Shown here: piece by piece, positions 55,689 through 64,000 of the stretch
Position numbering within the stretch: position 1 is the stretch's first letter
How the letters are laid out: every line of letters starts with the position of its first letter
Source: Brevundimonas intermedia
Lineage (GTDB): Bacteria; Pseudomonadota; Alphaproteobacteria; Caulobacterales; Caulobacteraceae
NCBI RefSeq assembly: GCF_027922165.1
Contig: NZ_BSFD01000002.1
Location: 690,234 to 754,233 of the forward strand
Direction: 5' to 3'
DNA: 64,000 nt
Notes under the pieces: model-generated
Database searches by the model: none
What the model saw: only the letters and a program-made list of their open reading frames with translations
Told to the model about the DNA's origin: nothing
Translations under genes and position numbers: made by a program

Positions 55689-56873
55689 TTAGAGGCGGAC
55701 CACGGCCATGGCGGTGGCTTCTCCACCGCCGATGCACAGCGCCGCCATGCCCTTGGTTTTGCCCCGCGCCTTCAGGGCGGACAGCAGAGTTGTCAAAACG
55801 CGCGCGCCCGAGGCGCCCAGCGGATGCCCCAGGGCACAGGCGCCGCCGTTGACGTTGACCTTGTCATGCGGGATGCCCAGCTCTTGCATGGCGATCATGG
55901 GTACGATGGCGAAGGCCTCGTTGATCTCCCACAGATCGACGTCGTCCGCAGTCCAGCCCGCCTTGGCCAGCGCCTTTTGCAAGGCGAAAACGGGCGCGGT
56001 CGTGAACAGGCTAGGCTCGTGGGCGTGCGCAGCTTGGCTGACGACACGAGCGATCGGCGTCAGGCCCAGAGCCTCGGCAGTTGATTGGCGCATCATGACC
56101 AGAGCCGCCGCGCCGTCCGAGATCGAGGCGGCCGAGGCGGCGGTAATCGTGCCGTCCTTGCCGAAGGCCGGCTTCAGATTGGGGATCTTGGACGGGTCGG
56201 ACTTGGTCGGTTGCTCGTCGCGGTCCACGACCACCATGCCCTTGCGGGTCTTGAGCTCAACCGGCGTGATCTCGGCGTCGAAGGCGCCGCTGTCCTGGGC
56301 GCGCTTGGCCCGGCCGGCGCTTTCGACGGCGTAGGCGTCCTGCTGTTCGCGGGTGAACTGATAGGCCTTGGCGGTGTCCTCGGCGAACTGGCCCATCAGC
56401 TTGCCGGGCTCGTAGGCGTCTTCCAGCCCGTCCAGATACATGCTGTCGGAAATGACGTCGTGGCCGATCCGGGCGCCGCCCCGGTGTTTCTGCATCAGAT
56501 ACGGCGCATTGGTCATCGACTCCATGCCGCCCGCCACGATCACCTCTGCGGATCCGGCCAGCAGGGCGTCACGCGCCATCATCGCGGCCTGCATGCCCGA
56601 GCCGCACATCTTGTTGATCGTCGTCGCCTCGGTCGAGATCGGCAGACCGGCACCCATCCCCGCCTGACGCGCCGGGGCCTGGCCCAAGCCGGCGGGCAGA
56701 ACGCAGCCCATGATGATCTGTTCGACCTTGTTCGGATCCAGGCCCGCCCGGTCGAGCGCCGCCTTCACCGCCGTGGCGCCCAGGTCGGTGGACTTGGCGT
56801 CCGACAGCGCGCCCTGGAAACCGCCCATCGGCGTGCGGGCGTAGGAGACGATGACGACGGGATCGGCGGACAT
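55689..56873 (-). CDS. Acetyl-CoA acetyltransferase (thiolase)
   Basis: 394 residues, full length. Thiolase I/II reaction on acetoacetyl-CoA or other 3-ketoacyl-CoAs. NKMCGSGMQAAM carries the acylated Cys, GHPLGASGARV the His, and LCIGGGEATAM the second Cys. Length and motifs match biosynthetic/degradative PhaA/AtoB types. The ATG at 56873 has AAGAGGAAGCCCGCCC upstream; a longer frame lacks support. It is the last gene of the leftward catabolic block. Confidence 0.94.
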   Translation of the reverse strand: MSADPVVIVSYARTPMGGFQGALSDAKSTDLGATAVKAALDRAGLDPNKVEQIIMGCVLPAGLGQAPARQAGMGAGLPISTEATTINKMCGSGMQAAMMARDALLAGSAEVIVAGGMESMTNAPYLMQKHRGGARIGHDVISDSMYLDGLEDAYEPGKLMGQFAEDTAKAYQFTREQQDAYAVESAGRAKRAQDSGAFDAEITPVELKTRKGMVVVDRDEQPTKSDPSKIPNLKPAFGKDGTITAASAASISDGAAALVMMRQSTAEALGLTPIARVVSQAAHAHEPSLFTTAPVFALQKALAKAGWTADDVDLWEINEAFAIVPMIAMQELGIPHDKVNVNGGACALGHPLGASGARVLTTLLSALKARGKTKGMAALCIGGGEATAMAVVRL

Positions 56874-56947
56874 GGGCGGGCTTCCTCTTGCTTTGGCGTC
56901 TGAGATAGCGATCCGACCACCCGATGTGAACCGGCGGCCCGCTGCGG

Positions 56948-57904
56948 TCAGGCGAAATGAAGTCGACGGTAACGGCCACGGAAATAGAGCAGCGGGTCGC
57001 GGCGCGGTTCGAACCGGGCGCGCGTGACCCGGCCGATGAAGACCAGATGGTCCCCTGCCTCGACCACCTGATGGGTCGCGCATTCGAAACTGGCCAGCGA
57101 CCCCGACAAGATGGGGGCGCCCGTGTCCCAGGTCTCCCAGGCCACGCCGTCGAACCGTTCGGCCGACGACCGGGCGAAGGCGCCCGACATCGGCTGCTGG
57201 CCGATGTGCAGGACATTGATGGCGAAATGCTCCGCGCGCTTGAACCGCTCCAGGTTGGACGAGCTTCGGGCCAGGCAGAACAGGATCAGCGGCGGGTCAA
57301 GCGACACAGAAGAAAAGGAGTTGGCGGTCAACCCCACCGGCTGGCCCGCCTCGTCCAGGGTGGTGACCACCGTCACGCCGGTGGCGAAACAGCCCAGGGC
57401 GTCGCGCAGGGTGCGGGGATCGGAGCCGGCCTGGTAGTAGAGGGCGTCGCGGGGCGCCTGCTGCTCCAGGAAGGCCAGAATGACGGCGTCGGCTGTCTCC
57501 GCCGGATCGGACAGCGTGTCGGGGTCCAGCGTCAGGATCGGCAAGCCGTCCAGGGGCGCTGTCGCCTCGACCGACGCCTGGCCCACGACGATCAGGCAAC
57601 TGGCCAGGGGCGGCCCGGTGACGACCAGCGCCGACGCAACGCGCGCCAAGGTGTCGGCCGAACACAGGATAGCGGGCCGCGACGAGATGTCGGTCAGCAA
57701 GCCGCGCAGCGCAGTCGCCTCTTCGCCAGCGTCCAACGCGGGGGCCAGCAGCACATGCCGTCCGGCCTCGACCAGAGCCCGCACCCACTGGCGCCAGTCG
57801 GGCGAGACATGTTCGGCCGGGCCGATCAGAAGGACGACGGGATCTTCCGGATCGCCCCAACCCTGGACATCCAGGCCTCCGATCCGGGGCGGCGATGCGA
57901 TCAT
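56948..57904 (-). CDS. Flavin reductase fused to a degenerate hydrolase-like N-domain
   Basis: 318 residues. Residues about 155-318 are a flavin reductase-like domain of the HpaC/FMN-binding type (LGCFATGVTVVTTLDEAGQPVGLTANSFSSVSLDPPLILFCLARSS has the flavin-binding pattern; the string is split here as LGCFATGVTVVTT ... GLTANSFSSVSLDPP). The first about 150 residues resemble an alpha/beta hydrolase (PVVLLIGPAEHVSPDWRQWVRALVEAG) but have no GxSxG nucleophile, so it is probably not catalytic. Reductases of this class supply FMNH2 or FADH2 to two-component monooxygenases, but no such oxygenase is adjacent. Confidence 0.8.
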   Translation of the reverse strand: MIASPPRIGGLDVQGWGDPEDPVVLLIGPAEHVSPDWRQWVRALVEAGRHVLLAPALDAGEEATALRGLLTDISSRPAILCSADTLARVASALVVTGPPLASCLIVVGQASVEATAPLDGLPILTLDPDTLSDPAETADAVILAFLEQQAPRDALYYQAGSDPRTLRDALGCFATGVTVVTTLDEAGQPVGLTANSFSSVSLDPPLILFCLARSSSNLERFKRAEHFAINVLHIGQQPMSGAFARSSAERFDGVAWETWDTGAPILSGSLASFECATHQVVEAGDHLVFIGRVTRARFEPRRDPLLYFRGRYRRLHFA

Positions 57905-57998
57905 GAGGCGTGGCGGTCCAGTGCGAGCGGTGAAAGGCGTCTAATAGGGCAGGTCCGGCCGCAAACGCCACGATTTACGCCTGCGCCTACGGATCGGA

Positions 57999-58901
57999 TC
58001 ACCCGGCGTCCAGATCAGCCAGCCGCCCGCGCAGCATCTGCAGCATGGCCGAGAAGTCGCGACCGCCGTGACCCAGGCCGTCGAACAGGGCGTACATCGC
58101 CTCGGCCTGGGCGCCCAGGGGCGTGGAGGCGCCCGACTTGGCGGCGGCGTCCTGGGCCAGTTTCAGGTCCTTAAGCATCATGGCCGTCGCGAAGCCGCCC
58201 TGATAGTCACGGTTCGACGGCGCCGTCGGCACCGGGCCGGGCCAGGGGTAATAGCTGGTCACGCTCCAGCACTGGCCCGAGGACTTGGACGCGATCTCGA
58301 AGAAGCGTTCGGGATCCAGGCCCAGCTTCTCGGCCAGGGCGATCGCCTCGCACGTGCCCAGCATGGAGATGCCCAGCAGCATGTTGTTGCAGATCTTGGC
58401 CGCCTGACCGGCGCCGTGATCGCCGGCGCGGATGGTGATCCGGCTCATGGGCTCAAGCGCCGCTTCGACACGCGCAAAGTCGCCTTCGTCGCAGCCGACC
58501 ATGAAGGCCAGGGTCCCGGCGTCCGCCGCCGCCGTGCCGCCCGACACCGGCGCGTCGGCGAAGGCGTATCCCGCCTCCTTGGCCAGGCCCGCCACCTTGC
58601 GCGCCGTCTCGACGTCGATGGTCGAGCAATCCAGCAGCAGGGCGCTGGACGGCGCCGCGCCGATGATCTGTTCGGCGTAGACCTTCAGCACATGGGGGCC
58701 GGCGGGCAGCATGGTGATCACCACCTCGGCGTCACGCACGGCCTCGGCCACAGAAGCCGCAGGCGCGCAGCCTGCCGCCGAGGCCCGCTCCAGCGCCGCC
58801 GTGCTCAGGTCGAAGGCGGCGACCGCGTGGCCGGCCTTCGCCTGATTGGCGGCCATGCCGCCCCCCATATTGCCCAGGCCGATGAAGGCGATCTTGGTCA
58901 T
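57999..58901 (-). CDS. mmsB: 3-hydroxyisobutyrate dehydrogenase
   Basis: 300 residues. Oxidises 3-hydroxyisobutyrate to methylmalonate semialdehyde in valine catabolism. IAFIGLGNMGGGMAAN is the NAD site, DAPVSGGTAAADAGTL the substrate motif, and KICNNMLLG carries the catalytic Lys. The genes on the upstream side encode the preceding valine-pathway steps. The ATG follows AGGGAGAGACC. Confidence 0.95.
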   Translation of the reverse strand: MTKIAFIGLGNMGGGMAANQAKAGHAVAAFDLSTAALERASAAGCAPAASVAEAVRDAEVVITMLPAGPHVLKVYAEQIIGAAPSSALLLDCSTIDVETARKVAGLAKEAGYAFADAPVSGGTAAADAGTLAFMVGCDEGDFARVEAALEPMSRITIRAGDHGAGQAAKICNNMLLGISMLGTCEAIALAEKLGLDPERFFEIASKSSGQCWSVTSYYPWPGPVPTAPSNRDYQGGFATAMMLKDLKLAQDAAAKSGASTPLGAQAEAMYALFDGLGHGGRDFSAMLQMLRGRLADLDAG

Positions 58902-58926
58902 GGTCTCTCTCCCTGTGTCGGCGCCT

Positions 58927-59985
58927 CTATCTGTCTAGGGGCGTCCATTTTTCGTTGTCCGGCAGCGGCGCGAACAGCGCGTCCAGCGTCGCCTCCGTAA
59001 CGCCCGACAAGTCCGCCGGGGACCATCGGGGCGTATTGTCCTTGTCCACGATCACGGCCCGCACCCCTTCCTGGAAGTCGTGGGTCCGCACCACCCGACC
59101 GCCTAGGGCGTACTCCATCGCCATGTTCTCGGCGAAGCTGGCGAGCGTCGCCCCGGTCCGGAGCTGGCGCAGAGTCACCTTCAGCGATTGCGGCGACTTG
59201 GTCTTCAGCGTCGTTAGTTGCGCCAGCGCCCACTCCGACCCGTCCGCCTCCAACTCCGCGAAAATCTCCTCGACCGTGTCGAAGGCGAACAGTCGGTCGA
59301 TGGCCTCGCGGTGGGCGTTCAGCGGCGCCTCTTCCGGCTCGGTGGCGCAAACCCAACGGTTCGCCTCGTCCAGCGGGTCCGCCGGGTTCGCCAGCAACGC
59401 GTCTTTGAAGCCTTCGATATCGATCGCCGGAACGAAGTGGGTGTGGATCCCCAACGCCACCGTATCCGCCGCCTTCAGCCGCGCCCCCGTCAGAGCCAGC
59501 CAAACGCCGGTCTGGCCCGGCAGACGCGGCAGGAACCAGCCGCCGCCGACATCAGGAAACAGGCCGATCCCCGTCTCCGGCATGGCGTAGGTCGTCCGCT
59601 CGGTGGCGATGCGGATGTCCGCCGGCTCCGAAATCCCGACGCCGCCGCCCATGACGATCCCGTCCACGATCGCCGTGATCGGCTTGGGATAGTCGAACAT
59701 CAAATGGTTCAGCCGGTATTCGGCCAGGAAGAAGGCCTTGGCCTCGGACGCATCCCCCGCCCCGCTCTCGGCGATCATGCGGATGTCGCCCCCGGCGCAG
59801 AAGCCGCGTTCGCCGGCATGGTCGATCAGCACCGACTGCACCGCCTCATCGTCGCGCCAGATCAGCAGGGCCTCGGTCATCGCCTCGCACATCGGACGGT
59901 TCAGCGCATGTATCGCCTTGGGCCGGTTGAGGATTATCCGGCCGACGCCGTTCTCGATGCGGGCGATGATTTCGGCGTCGCTCAT
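58927..59985 (-). CDS. 3-hydroxyisobutyryl-CoA hydrolase (enoyl-CoA hydratase fold)
   Basis: 352 residues. Hydrolyses 3-hydroxyisobutyryl-CoA, the step before MmsB. The crotonase fold shows RGFCAGGDIRMIAE (oxyanion hole), IVDGIVMGGGVGIS and an acidic catalytic region TYAMPETGIGLFPDVGG. Length about 350 separates it from the shorter enoyl-CoA hydratases. The ATG at 59985 overlaps the stop of the acyl-CoA dehydrogenase gene (ATGA). Confidence 0.92.
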   Translation of the reverse strand: MSDAEIIARIENGVGRIILNRPKAIHALNRPMCEAMTEALLIWRDDEAVQSVLIDHAGERGFCAGGDIRMIAESGAGDASEAKAFFLAEYRLNHLMFDYPKPITAIVDGIVMGGGVGISEPADIRIATERTTYAMPETGIGLFPDVGGGWFLPRLPGQTGVWLALTGARLKAADTVALGIHTHFVPAIDIEGFKDALLANPADPLDEANRWVCATEPEEAPLNAHREAIDRLFAFDTVEEIFAELEADGSEWALAQLTTLKTKSPQSLKVTLRQLRTGATLASFAENMAMEYALGGRVVRTHDFQEGVRAVIVDKDNTPRWSPADLSGVTEATLDALFAPLPDNEKWTPLDR

Positions 59986-61118
59986 CGCGCCATCTCCCGT
60001 GCAATGATCACCCGCATGATCTCGTTCGTCCCTTCCAGGATGCGGTGAACCCGCAGGTCGCGCACGATCCGCTCCAGCGGATAGTCCTTCAGATAGCCGT
60101 AGCCGCCGTGCAGTTGCAGGGCCTCGTCGGCGATCTGGAAACAGGCGTCGGTGGCCAGACGCTTGGCCATGGCGCACCATTTCGTCTTTTCCGGATGATC
60201 GGTGTCGATGGCCCAGGCGCCGCGCAGCACCATCAGCCGCGCCGTCTCCAGATCGGTGGCCATATCGGCCAGACGGAACTGCAGCGCCTGAAACTCACCC
60301 AGCGGTTTGCCGAACTGTTTGCGGGTGGCGACGTAGGCCTGCGCCGTCTCCAGCGCCAACCGCGCCCCGCCCAGAGAGCAGGCGGCGATGTTCAGTCGAC
60401 CGCCGTCCAGCCCGGCCATGGCATAGCGGAAGCCCGCTCCCTCCTCGCCCAGCAGATTGGCGACGGGCACGCGGCAGTCGTCGAACTGGACGATGGCGGT
60501 GGGCTGGGCGTTCCAGCCCATCTTCTTCTCCTGCCCCCCGAACGACAGGCCTGGCGTGCCGGCCTCGACCACGACGGCGCTCACGCCCTTCGCGCCCTCG
60601 CCCCCCGTTCTGACCATGACCACATAGAGGTCGCTGGTCCCTGCTCCCGAAATAAAAGCCTTGGACCCGTTCAGCACATAGTGGTCGCCGTCGCGCACGG
60701 CCGTGGTCCGCATCGCCGCTGCATCCGACCCCGATCCCGGCTCGGTCAAGCAGTAGGAAGCGATCTTCTCCATGCCGACCAGATCCGGCACGAACCGCGC
60801 GCGCAGATCGTCCGACCCGAACCGGTCTATCATCCAGGTCGCCATATTGTGGATCGAGATGAAGGCCGCCGTCGCCACGTCTCCGTGCGACAGCTCCTCA
60901 AAGATCAGCGCCGCCTCGACCCGGCCCAGGGCCATGCCGCCGTGTTCTTCGCCGGTGTAGATGCCGCAAAACCCCATCTCGGCCGCCTGCTTCATCACGT
61001 CGACAGGGAAGTGTTTCTCTTCGTCCCAGCGGGCCGAATGCGGCGCCAGTTCAGCCTCGGCGAAAGTGCGCGCCGCGTCCTGAATGGCGCGCTGGTCGTC
61101 GTTAAGGGCGAAATCCAT
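59982..61118 (-). CDS. Acyl-CoA dehydrogenase (isobutyryl-CoA type likely)
   Basis: 378 residues. FAD-dependent oxidation of short branched acyl-CoAs. CLTEPGSGSDAAAM is the FAD motif, and LHGGYGYLKDYPLERIVRDLRVHRILEGTNEIMR contains the catalytic Glu (IxEGTNE). The order next to the hydrolase and MmsB suggests isobutyryl-CoA as substrate. The ATG at 61118 is near the start of the conserved N-terminus (ALNDDQRAIQDAARTFAE). Confidence 0.93.
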   Translation of the reverse strand: MDFALNDDQRAIQDAARTFAEAELAPHSARWDEEKHFPVDVMKQAAEMGFCGIYTGEEHGGMALGRVEAALIFEELSHGDVATAAFISIHNMATWMIDRFGSDDLRARFVPDLVGMEKIASYCLTEPGSGSDAAAMRTTAVRDGDHYVLNGSKAFISGAGTSDLYVVMVRTGGEGAKGVSAVVVEAGTPGLSFGGQEKKMGWNAQPTAIVQFDDCRVPVANLLGEEGAGFRYAMAGLDGGRLNIAACSLGGARLALETAQAYVATRKQFGKPLGEFQALQFRLADMATDLETARLMVLRGAWAIDTDHPEKTKWCAMAKRLATDACFQIADEALQLHGGYGYLKDYPLERIVRDLRVHRILEGTNEIMRVIIAREMAR

Positions 61119-61134
61119 GATCTCTCAACCTGCT

Positions 61135-61245
61135 CCGTCATCCTCGGACTTGATCCGAGGATCAGACGCGGGGGCGAATTGTGAGTCCCCGTCGTCGCAT
61201 TAGCGGCGGACAATCCGGCCCTCGGGTCAAGCCTGAGGGTGACGG
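61135..61245. repeat. Palindromic intergenic element
   Basis: A left hairpin (61135-61163, GTCATCCTCGGACTTGATCC...) and a right hairpin (61217-61245, CCCTCGGGTCAAGCCTGAGG...) are imperfect inverted copies of each other with a roughly 50-base middle. It lies between the acyl-CoA dehydrogenase and mmsA genes. Similar CATCCTCGG...CCGAGGAT palindromes are common in alphaproteobacterial genomes. Confidence 0.75.
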
Positions 61246-61255
61246 CGTTTTAGGG

Positions 61256-62761
61256 TCAGCGCATCGTCGGAATGACGAACGAACTGTCCGAATGCTCCAG
61301 CGCCGAGTCCGGCCAGCGGGCCGTCACGGTCTTGGTCTTGGTCCAGAAGCGGACGCCCTCCATGCCGTGCTGGTTGATGTCGCCGAAGGCCGACCGTTTC
61401 CAGCCGCCGAAGGTGTGATAAGCGACCGGCACCGGGATCGGCACGTTAATGCCGACCATGCCGACGTTGACGCGGGCGGCGAAGTCGCGGGCGGCGCGGC
61501 CGTTCTGGGTGAAGATCGCCACGCCGTTGCCGTACTGGTGCTGCGACGGCAGAGCTAGGGCTTCCTCGAAGCTCTCGGCGCGGACGATCTGTAGCACCGG
61601 GCCGAAGATCTCCTCCTGATAGGCCGACATTTCCGGCTTCACATGGTCGAACAGCGACGGGCCGATGAAATAGCCTTTCTCGTGCCCCTGAAGGCTGAAG
61701 TCGCGGCCGTCGACGACCAGTTCGGCGCCTTCTTGAACCCCCTTTTCGATCCAGCCCAGCACGCGGTCCTTGTGAACCTGGGTGACGACCGGGCCGTAGT
61801 GGGCCTCGGCGTCGGTGGATATCCCGACCTTCAGGCTGGGGATCTCGGCGACCAGACGTTCACGCAGTTCGTCGGCCGTCTTCTTGCCCACAGGCACGAC
61901 CACCGGCAGCGCCATGCACCGCTCGCCCGCCGAACCGAAGGCGGCGCCGGTCAAGTCCTTGACCACCTGGGCCATGTCGGCGTCGGGCAGGACAATGCCG
62001 TGGTTCTTCGCCCCGCCCATGGCCTGGACCCGCTTATGATTGGCGGCGCCCATCTGATAGACATAATGGGCGATGTCGGACGAACCGACGAAGCTGACGG
62101 CGTGCACCAGCGGGTGGGTCAGGATAGCGTCGACCGCCGTCTTGTCGCCGTGCACCACGTTCAGCACGCCATTGGGCGCCCCTGCTTCCAGCATCAGTTC
62201 GGCCAGGCGCGCCGGCAGGGACGGATCCCGCTCGGACGGTTTCAGCACGAAGGTGTTGCCGACCGCGATGGCCACGCCGAACATCCACATCGGGATCATG
62301 CCGGGGAAGTTGAACGGGGTGATGCCCGCCACCACGCCCAGCGGTTGGCGCATCGAATAGACGTCGATGCCGGGGCCGGCGCCCTGAGTGTATTCGCCCT
62401 TCAGCGCGTGGGGGATGCCGCAGGCGAACTCGATCACCTCCAGCCCGCGCTGGATGTCGCCCTTCGAGTCGGCGAGGACCTTGCCGTGCTCGCTGGACAG
62501 CAGCTCGGCCAGTTCGTCCATCCGCGCCTCGACCAGGCGTTTGAAGTCGAACATGACGCGGGCGCGGCGTTGCGGGTTGGTGCTGGCCCAGCCGTCGAAG
62601 GCGTTCTGCGCCGCCTGGACCGCACGATCGACCTCACCGACGCTGGCCAGCTGGACGCGGGCCTGGACCTCGCCGGTGTTGGGATTGAAGACGTCGCCGA
62701 AACGGCCGGACGCGCCTTCGAAGGCCGCGCCGTCGATGAAATGGCGAATGTCGCGCACCAT
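61256..62761 (-). CDS. mmsA: CoA-acylating methylmalonate-semialdehyde dehydrogenase
   Basis: 501 residues. Converts methylmalonate semialdehyde to propionyl-CoA, the last step of the valine branch. NTFVLKPSERDPSLPARLAEL and VSFVGSSDIAHYVY are the NAD region, and the catalytic Cys is in GSAGERCMALPVV. The ATG at 62761 fits the conserved start. It is the promoter-proximal gene of the leftward valine block; its promoter should lie in 62762-63125, with the divergent kinase. Confidence 0.95.
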   Translation of the reverse strand: MVRDIRHFIDGAAFEGASGRFGDVFNPNTGEVQARVQLASVGEVDRAVQAAQNAFDGWASTNPQRRARVMFDFKRLVEARMDELAELLSSEHGKVLADSKGDIQRGLEVIEFACGIPHALKGEYTQGAGPGIDVYSMRQPLGVVAGITPFNFPGMIPMWMFGVAIAVGNTFVLKPSERDPSLPARLAELMLEAGAPNGVLNVVHGDKTAVDAILTHPLVHAVSFVGSSDIAHYVYQMGAANHKRVQAMGGAKNHGIVLPDADMAQVVKDLTGAAFGSAGERCMALPVVVPVGKKTADELRERLVAEIPSLKVGISTDAEAHYGPVVTQVHKDRVLGWIEKGVQEGAELVVDGRDFSLQGHEKGYFIGPSLFDHVKPEMSAYQEEIFGPVLQIVRAESFEEALALPSQHQYGNGVAIFTQNGRAARDFAARVNVGMVGINVPIPVPVAYHTFGGWKRSAFGDINQHGMEGVRFWTKTKTVTARWPDSALEHSDSSFVIPTMR

Positions 62762-63125
62762 ACCTGAGATTCCCTATGACGTTATTGCTGTTGGCGCCGT
62801 CATAGCAGGCAGGATCATCCTCTTGCAGCCCCACCAAACGTAAAACGTCCCCCATCCCGCAAAGGCCTGTCCGCGCGAGGCTCAGAGATAACGACAGCAG
62901 TTCTCAACCAGACGACATTGTTACAGGCACCAGAATAAGGTCATTTACGTAGAAGAAAGACAGATAATATCGCTAATGATTATCATGAGTTACAGCTGTT
63001 ACATCGCTGAAATAACTGTTCCCACTCCCCTCCGAGTTGATATAGAACCACCCTATACAACCGGCGACTTTAACTCTCCCGTCTAGTGGGGAGGCGTCGT
63101 TTGGGGCTGGGTGGGAGACCAGGAC
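62762..63125. other. Divergent promoter region between mmsA and the FixL-like kinase gene
   Basis: 364 AT-rich bases. It holds a TACGTA (near 62947) and the imperfect Fur-box-like AATGATTATCAT (62975-62986), whose ATGAT-T-ATCAT core is an 11-base palindrome. No gene is supported. Confidence 0.5.
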
Positions 63126-64000
63126 GTGGAGTCTTTTGCAGAGAGCATCCTCATGGATGCCCCTATGGCTATCATCGCGATCAACGGGTCCGGCACGGTT
63201 CGCTGCGCCAATGCGACCGCCGAGCGGTTTTTCGGGCGACCCTTGATCACGCCGGCGACCGATATTCGCGAGTTGCTCGAGGATTTCGACGTCGCGACGC
63301 TGAGTTCGCCATCGGTCGTCGAAGACATCAACGCCGCAAGCCGCAGCGCCGGAAAAGACCTTCATAGAAAGGCGCGGCGTGTCGATGGTCGGCAAGCCTT
63401 CGTAGACGTGCAGGCTGCGCGGTTCTCAAGGGCGGGAGAAGACTTGGTCACCCTGTTCATCCAGGACATGACGGCCTCTGTCGCGGCCGAGGCGGCGCTT
63501 CAAGACGTCAAGCTTCAGATCATTCACAACTGGCGGCTGAACTCACTCGGGGAAGTGGCGTCAATGCTGGCCCATGAACTCAATCAACCGCTTGGCGCCG
63601 CCGTCAATTATCTCGCGGCTGCCGACTCTGCCTTCGTCCGGTGTGAGAATGCGACCGAGGTGGCGGACATGATGAGAGGGGCCCGAGGTCAGGTCGAGCG
63701 CGCAACCGACATTATACGGCGCCTCCGGTCGCTCCTGACCCACGACAAGGGGTTCCAGACTCGAGAGAATGTCGCCGAAGTGATCAACGAGATCCTGCCG
63801 ATCCTTCACGTTCATGCACGCGAAACAAAGGCCGAGATCACCGCCCGGATCGATCCGGGCGACTTCACGCGTTGTGACCGCGTCCAACTACAGCAAGTCG
63901 TGCTGAATCTGGCCAGGAACGCCATGGACGCGCCTGCGACGGGAGCGCCGCGCAAGGTTGAGATTTCAGGCCGATTGACGCCCGGAGGATATCTCATGGT
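63126..64000 (+). CDS. FixL-like PAS histidine kinase (partial, cut by window end)
   Basis: At least 291 residues, open at 64000. PAS domain (about 5-120: APMAIIAINGSGTVRCANATAERFFGRP), then HisKA with His150 (LAHELNQPLGAAVNY) and the start of the HATPase domain (NLARNAMDAPA at the end). The PAS-DHp layout and the HELNQPL H-box are those of FixL-type kinases. The start is the GTG at 63126 (GGGAGACCAGGAC in front). No membrane helix precedes the PAS. Its response regulator is presumably beyond the window. The end coordinate is the window edge, not a stop. Confidence 0.88.
   Translation, partial: MESFAESILMDAPMAIIAINGSGTVRCANATAERFFGRPLITPATDIRELLEDFDVATLSSPSVVEDINAASRSAGKDLHRKARRVDGRQAFVDVQAARFSRAGEDLVTLFIQDMTASVAAEAALQDVKLQIIHNWRLNSLGEVASMLAHELNQPLGAAVNYLAAADSAFVRCENATEVADMMRGARGQVERATDIIRRLRSLLTHDKGFQTRENVAEVINEILPILHVHARETKAEITARIDPGDFTRCDRVQLQQVVLNLARNAMDAPATGAPRKVEISGRLTPGGYLM

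Overview
The window looks like chromosomal DNA of a Caulobacterales alphaproteobacterium, most likely Brevundimonas or a close relative. The evidence is high GC, a PleC-like kinase, rpsT directly upstream of dnaA, GANTC (CcrM) sites clustered in front of dnaA, several TonB-dependent receptors, and many PAS histidine kinases with FixJ-type regulators. Genus assignment is inference from gene content. I see no insertion sequence, phage or CRISPR array. The only tRNA is tRNA-Thr(CGT).

Layout. 0-8.5 kb: OmpA lipoprotein, a Pro/Gly-rich membrane-anchored protein, a leftward run (S1/P1 nuclease, TPR-sulfotransferase, TrmJ-type methyltransferase, YnfA), a Kef-type antiporter and a PEP-mutase-family enzyme. 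8.6-15 kb: CBS protein, a PleC-like kinase and a TonB-dependent receptor. 15-25 kb: housekeeping genes (Rieske protein, gpsA, tsaD, hemC, hemD, tRNA-Thr, metK, gpmA, a shortened RibD), broken by a small region of unknown genes between the tRNA and metK. 25-36 kb: a second TonB receptor, a chemoreceptor, a porin and a complete C4-dicarboxylate module (dctA, dctB, dctD) with candidate sigma-54 promoter and DctD sites. 36-46.7 kb: a hybrid kinase, then rpsT, dnaA, dnaN, recF and gyrB. 46.8-55.7 kb: a dense signalling cluster (two PAS kinases, three response regulators, one AraC regulator) leading into four hydrolase genes. 55.7-62.8 kb: a valine/branched-chain catabolic block. The window ends inside a FixL-like kinase.

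The most distinctive structures are the following. A GIY-YIG nuclease gene sits inside perfect 31-bp inverted repeats between dnaN and recF, in a window holding three other palindromic intergenic elements, one of which resembles its arms. DnaA has a changed box VII (His at the arginine-finger position). DctD has GAFAGA instead of GAFTGA. The two kinases around the FixJ-type regulators share an unusual PAS-like input. A hydrolase quartet pairs two isochorismatase-fold enzymes with two tandem alpha/beta hydrolases. A flavin reductase is fused to a degenerate hydrolase-like domain. A RibD-like protein has a collapsed reductase half.

Start codons were chosen by ribosome-binding sites, overlaps with neighbours and family length, so several differ from the longest possible reading frame.
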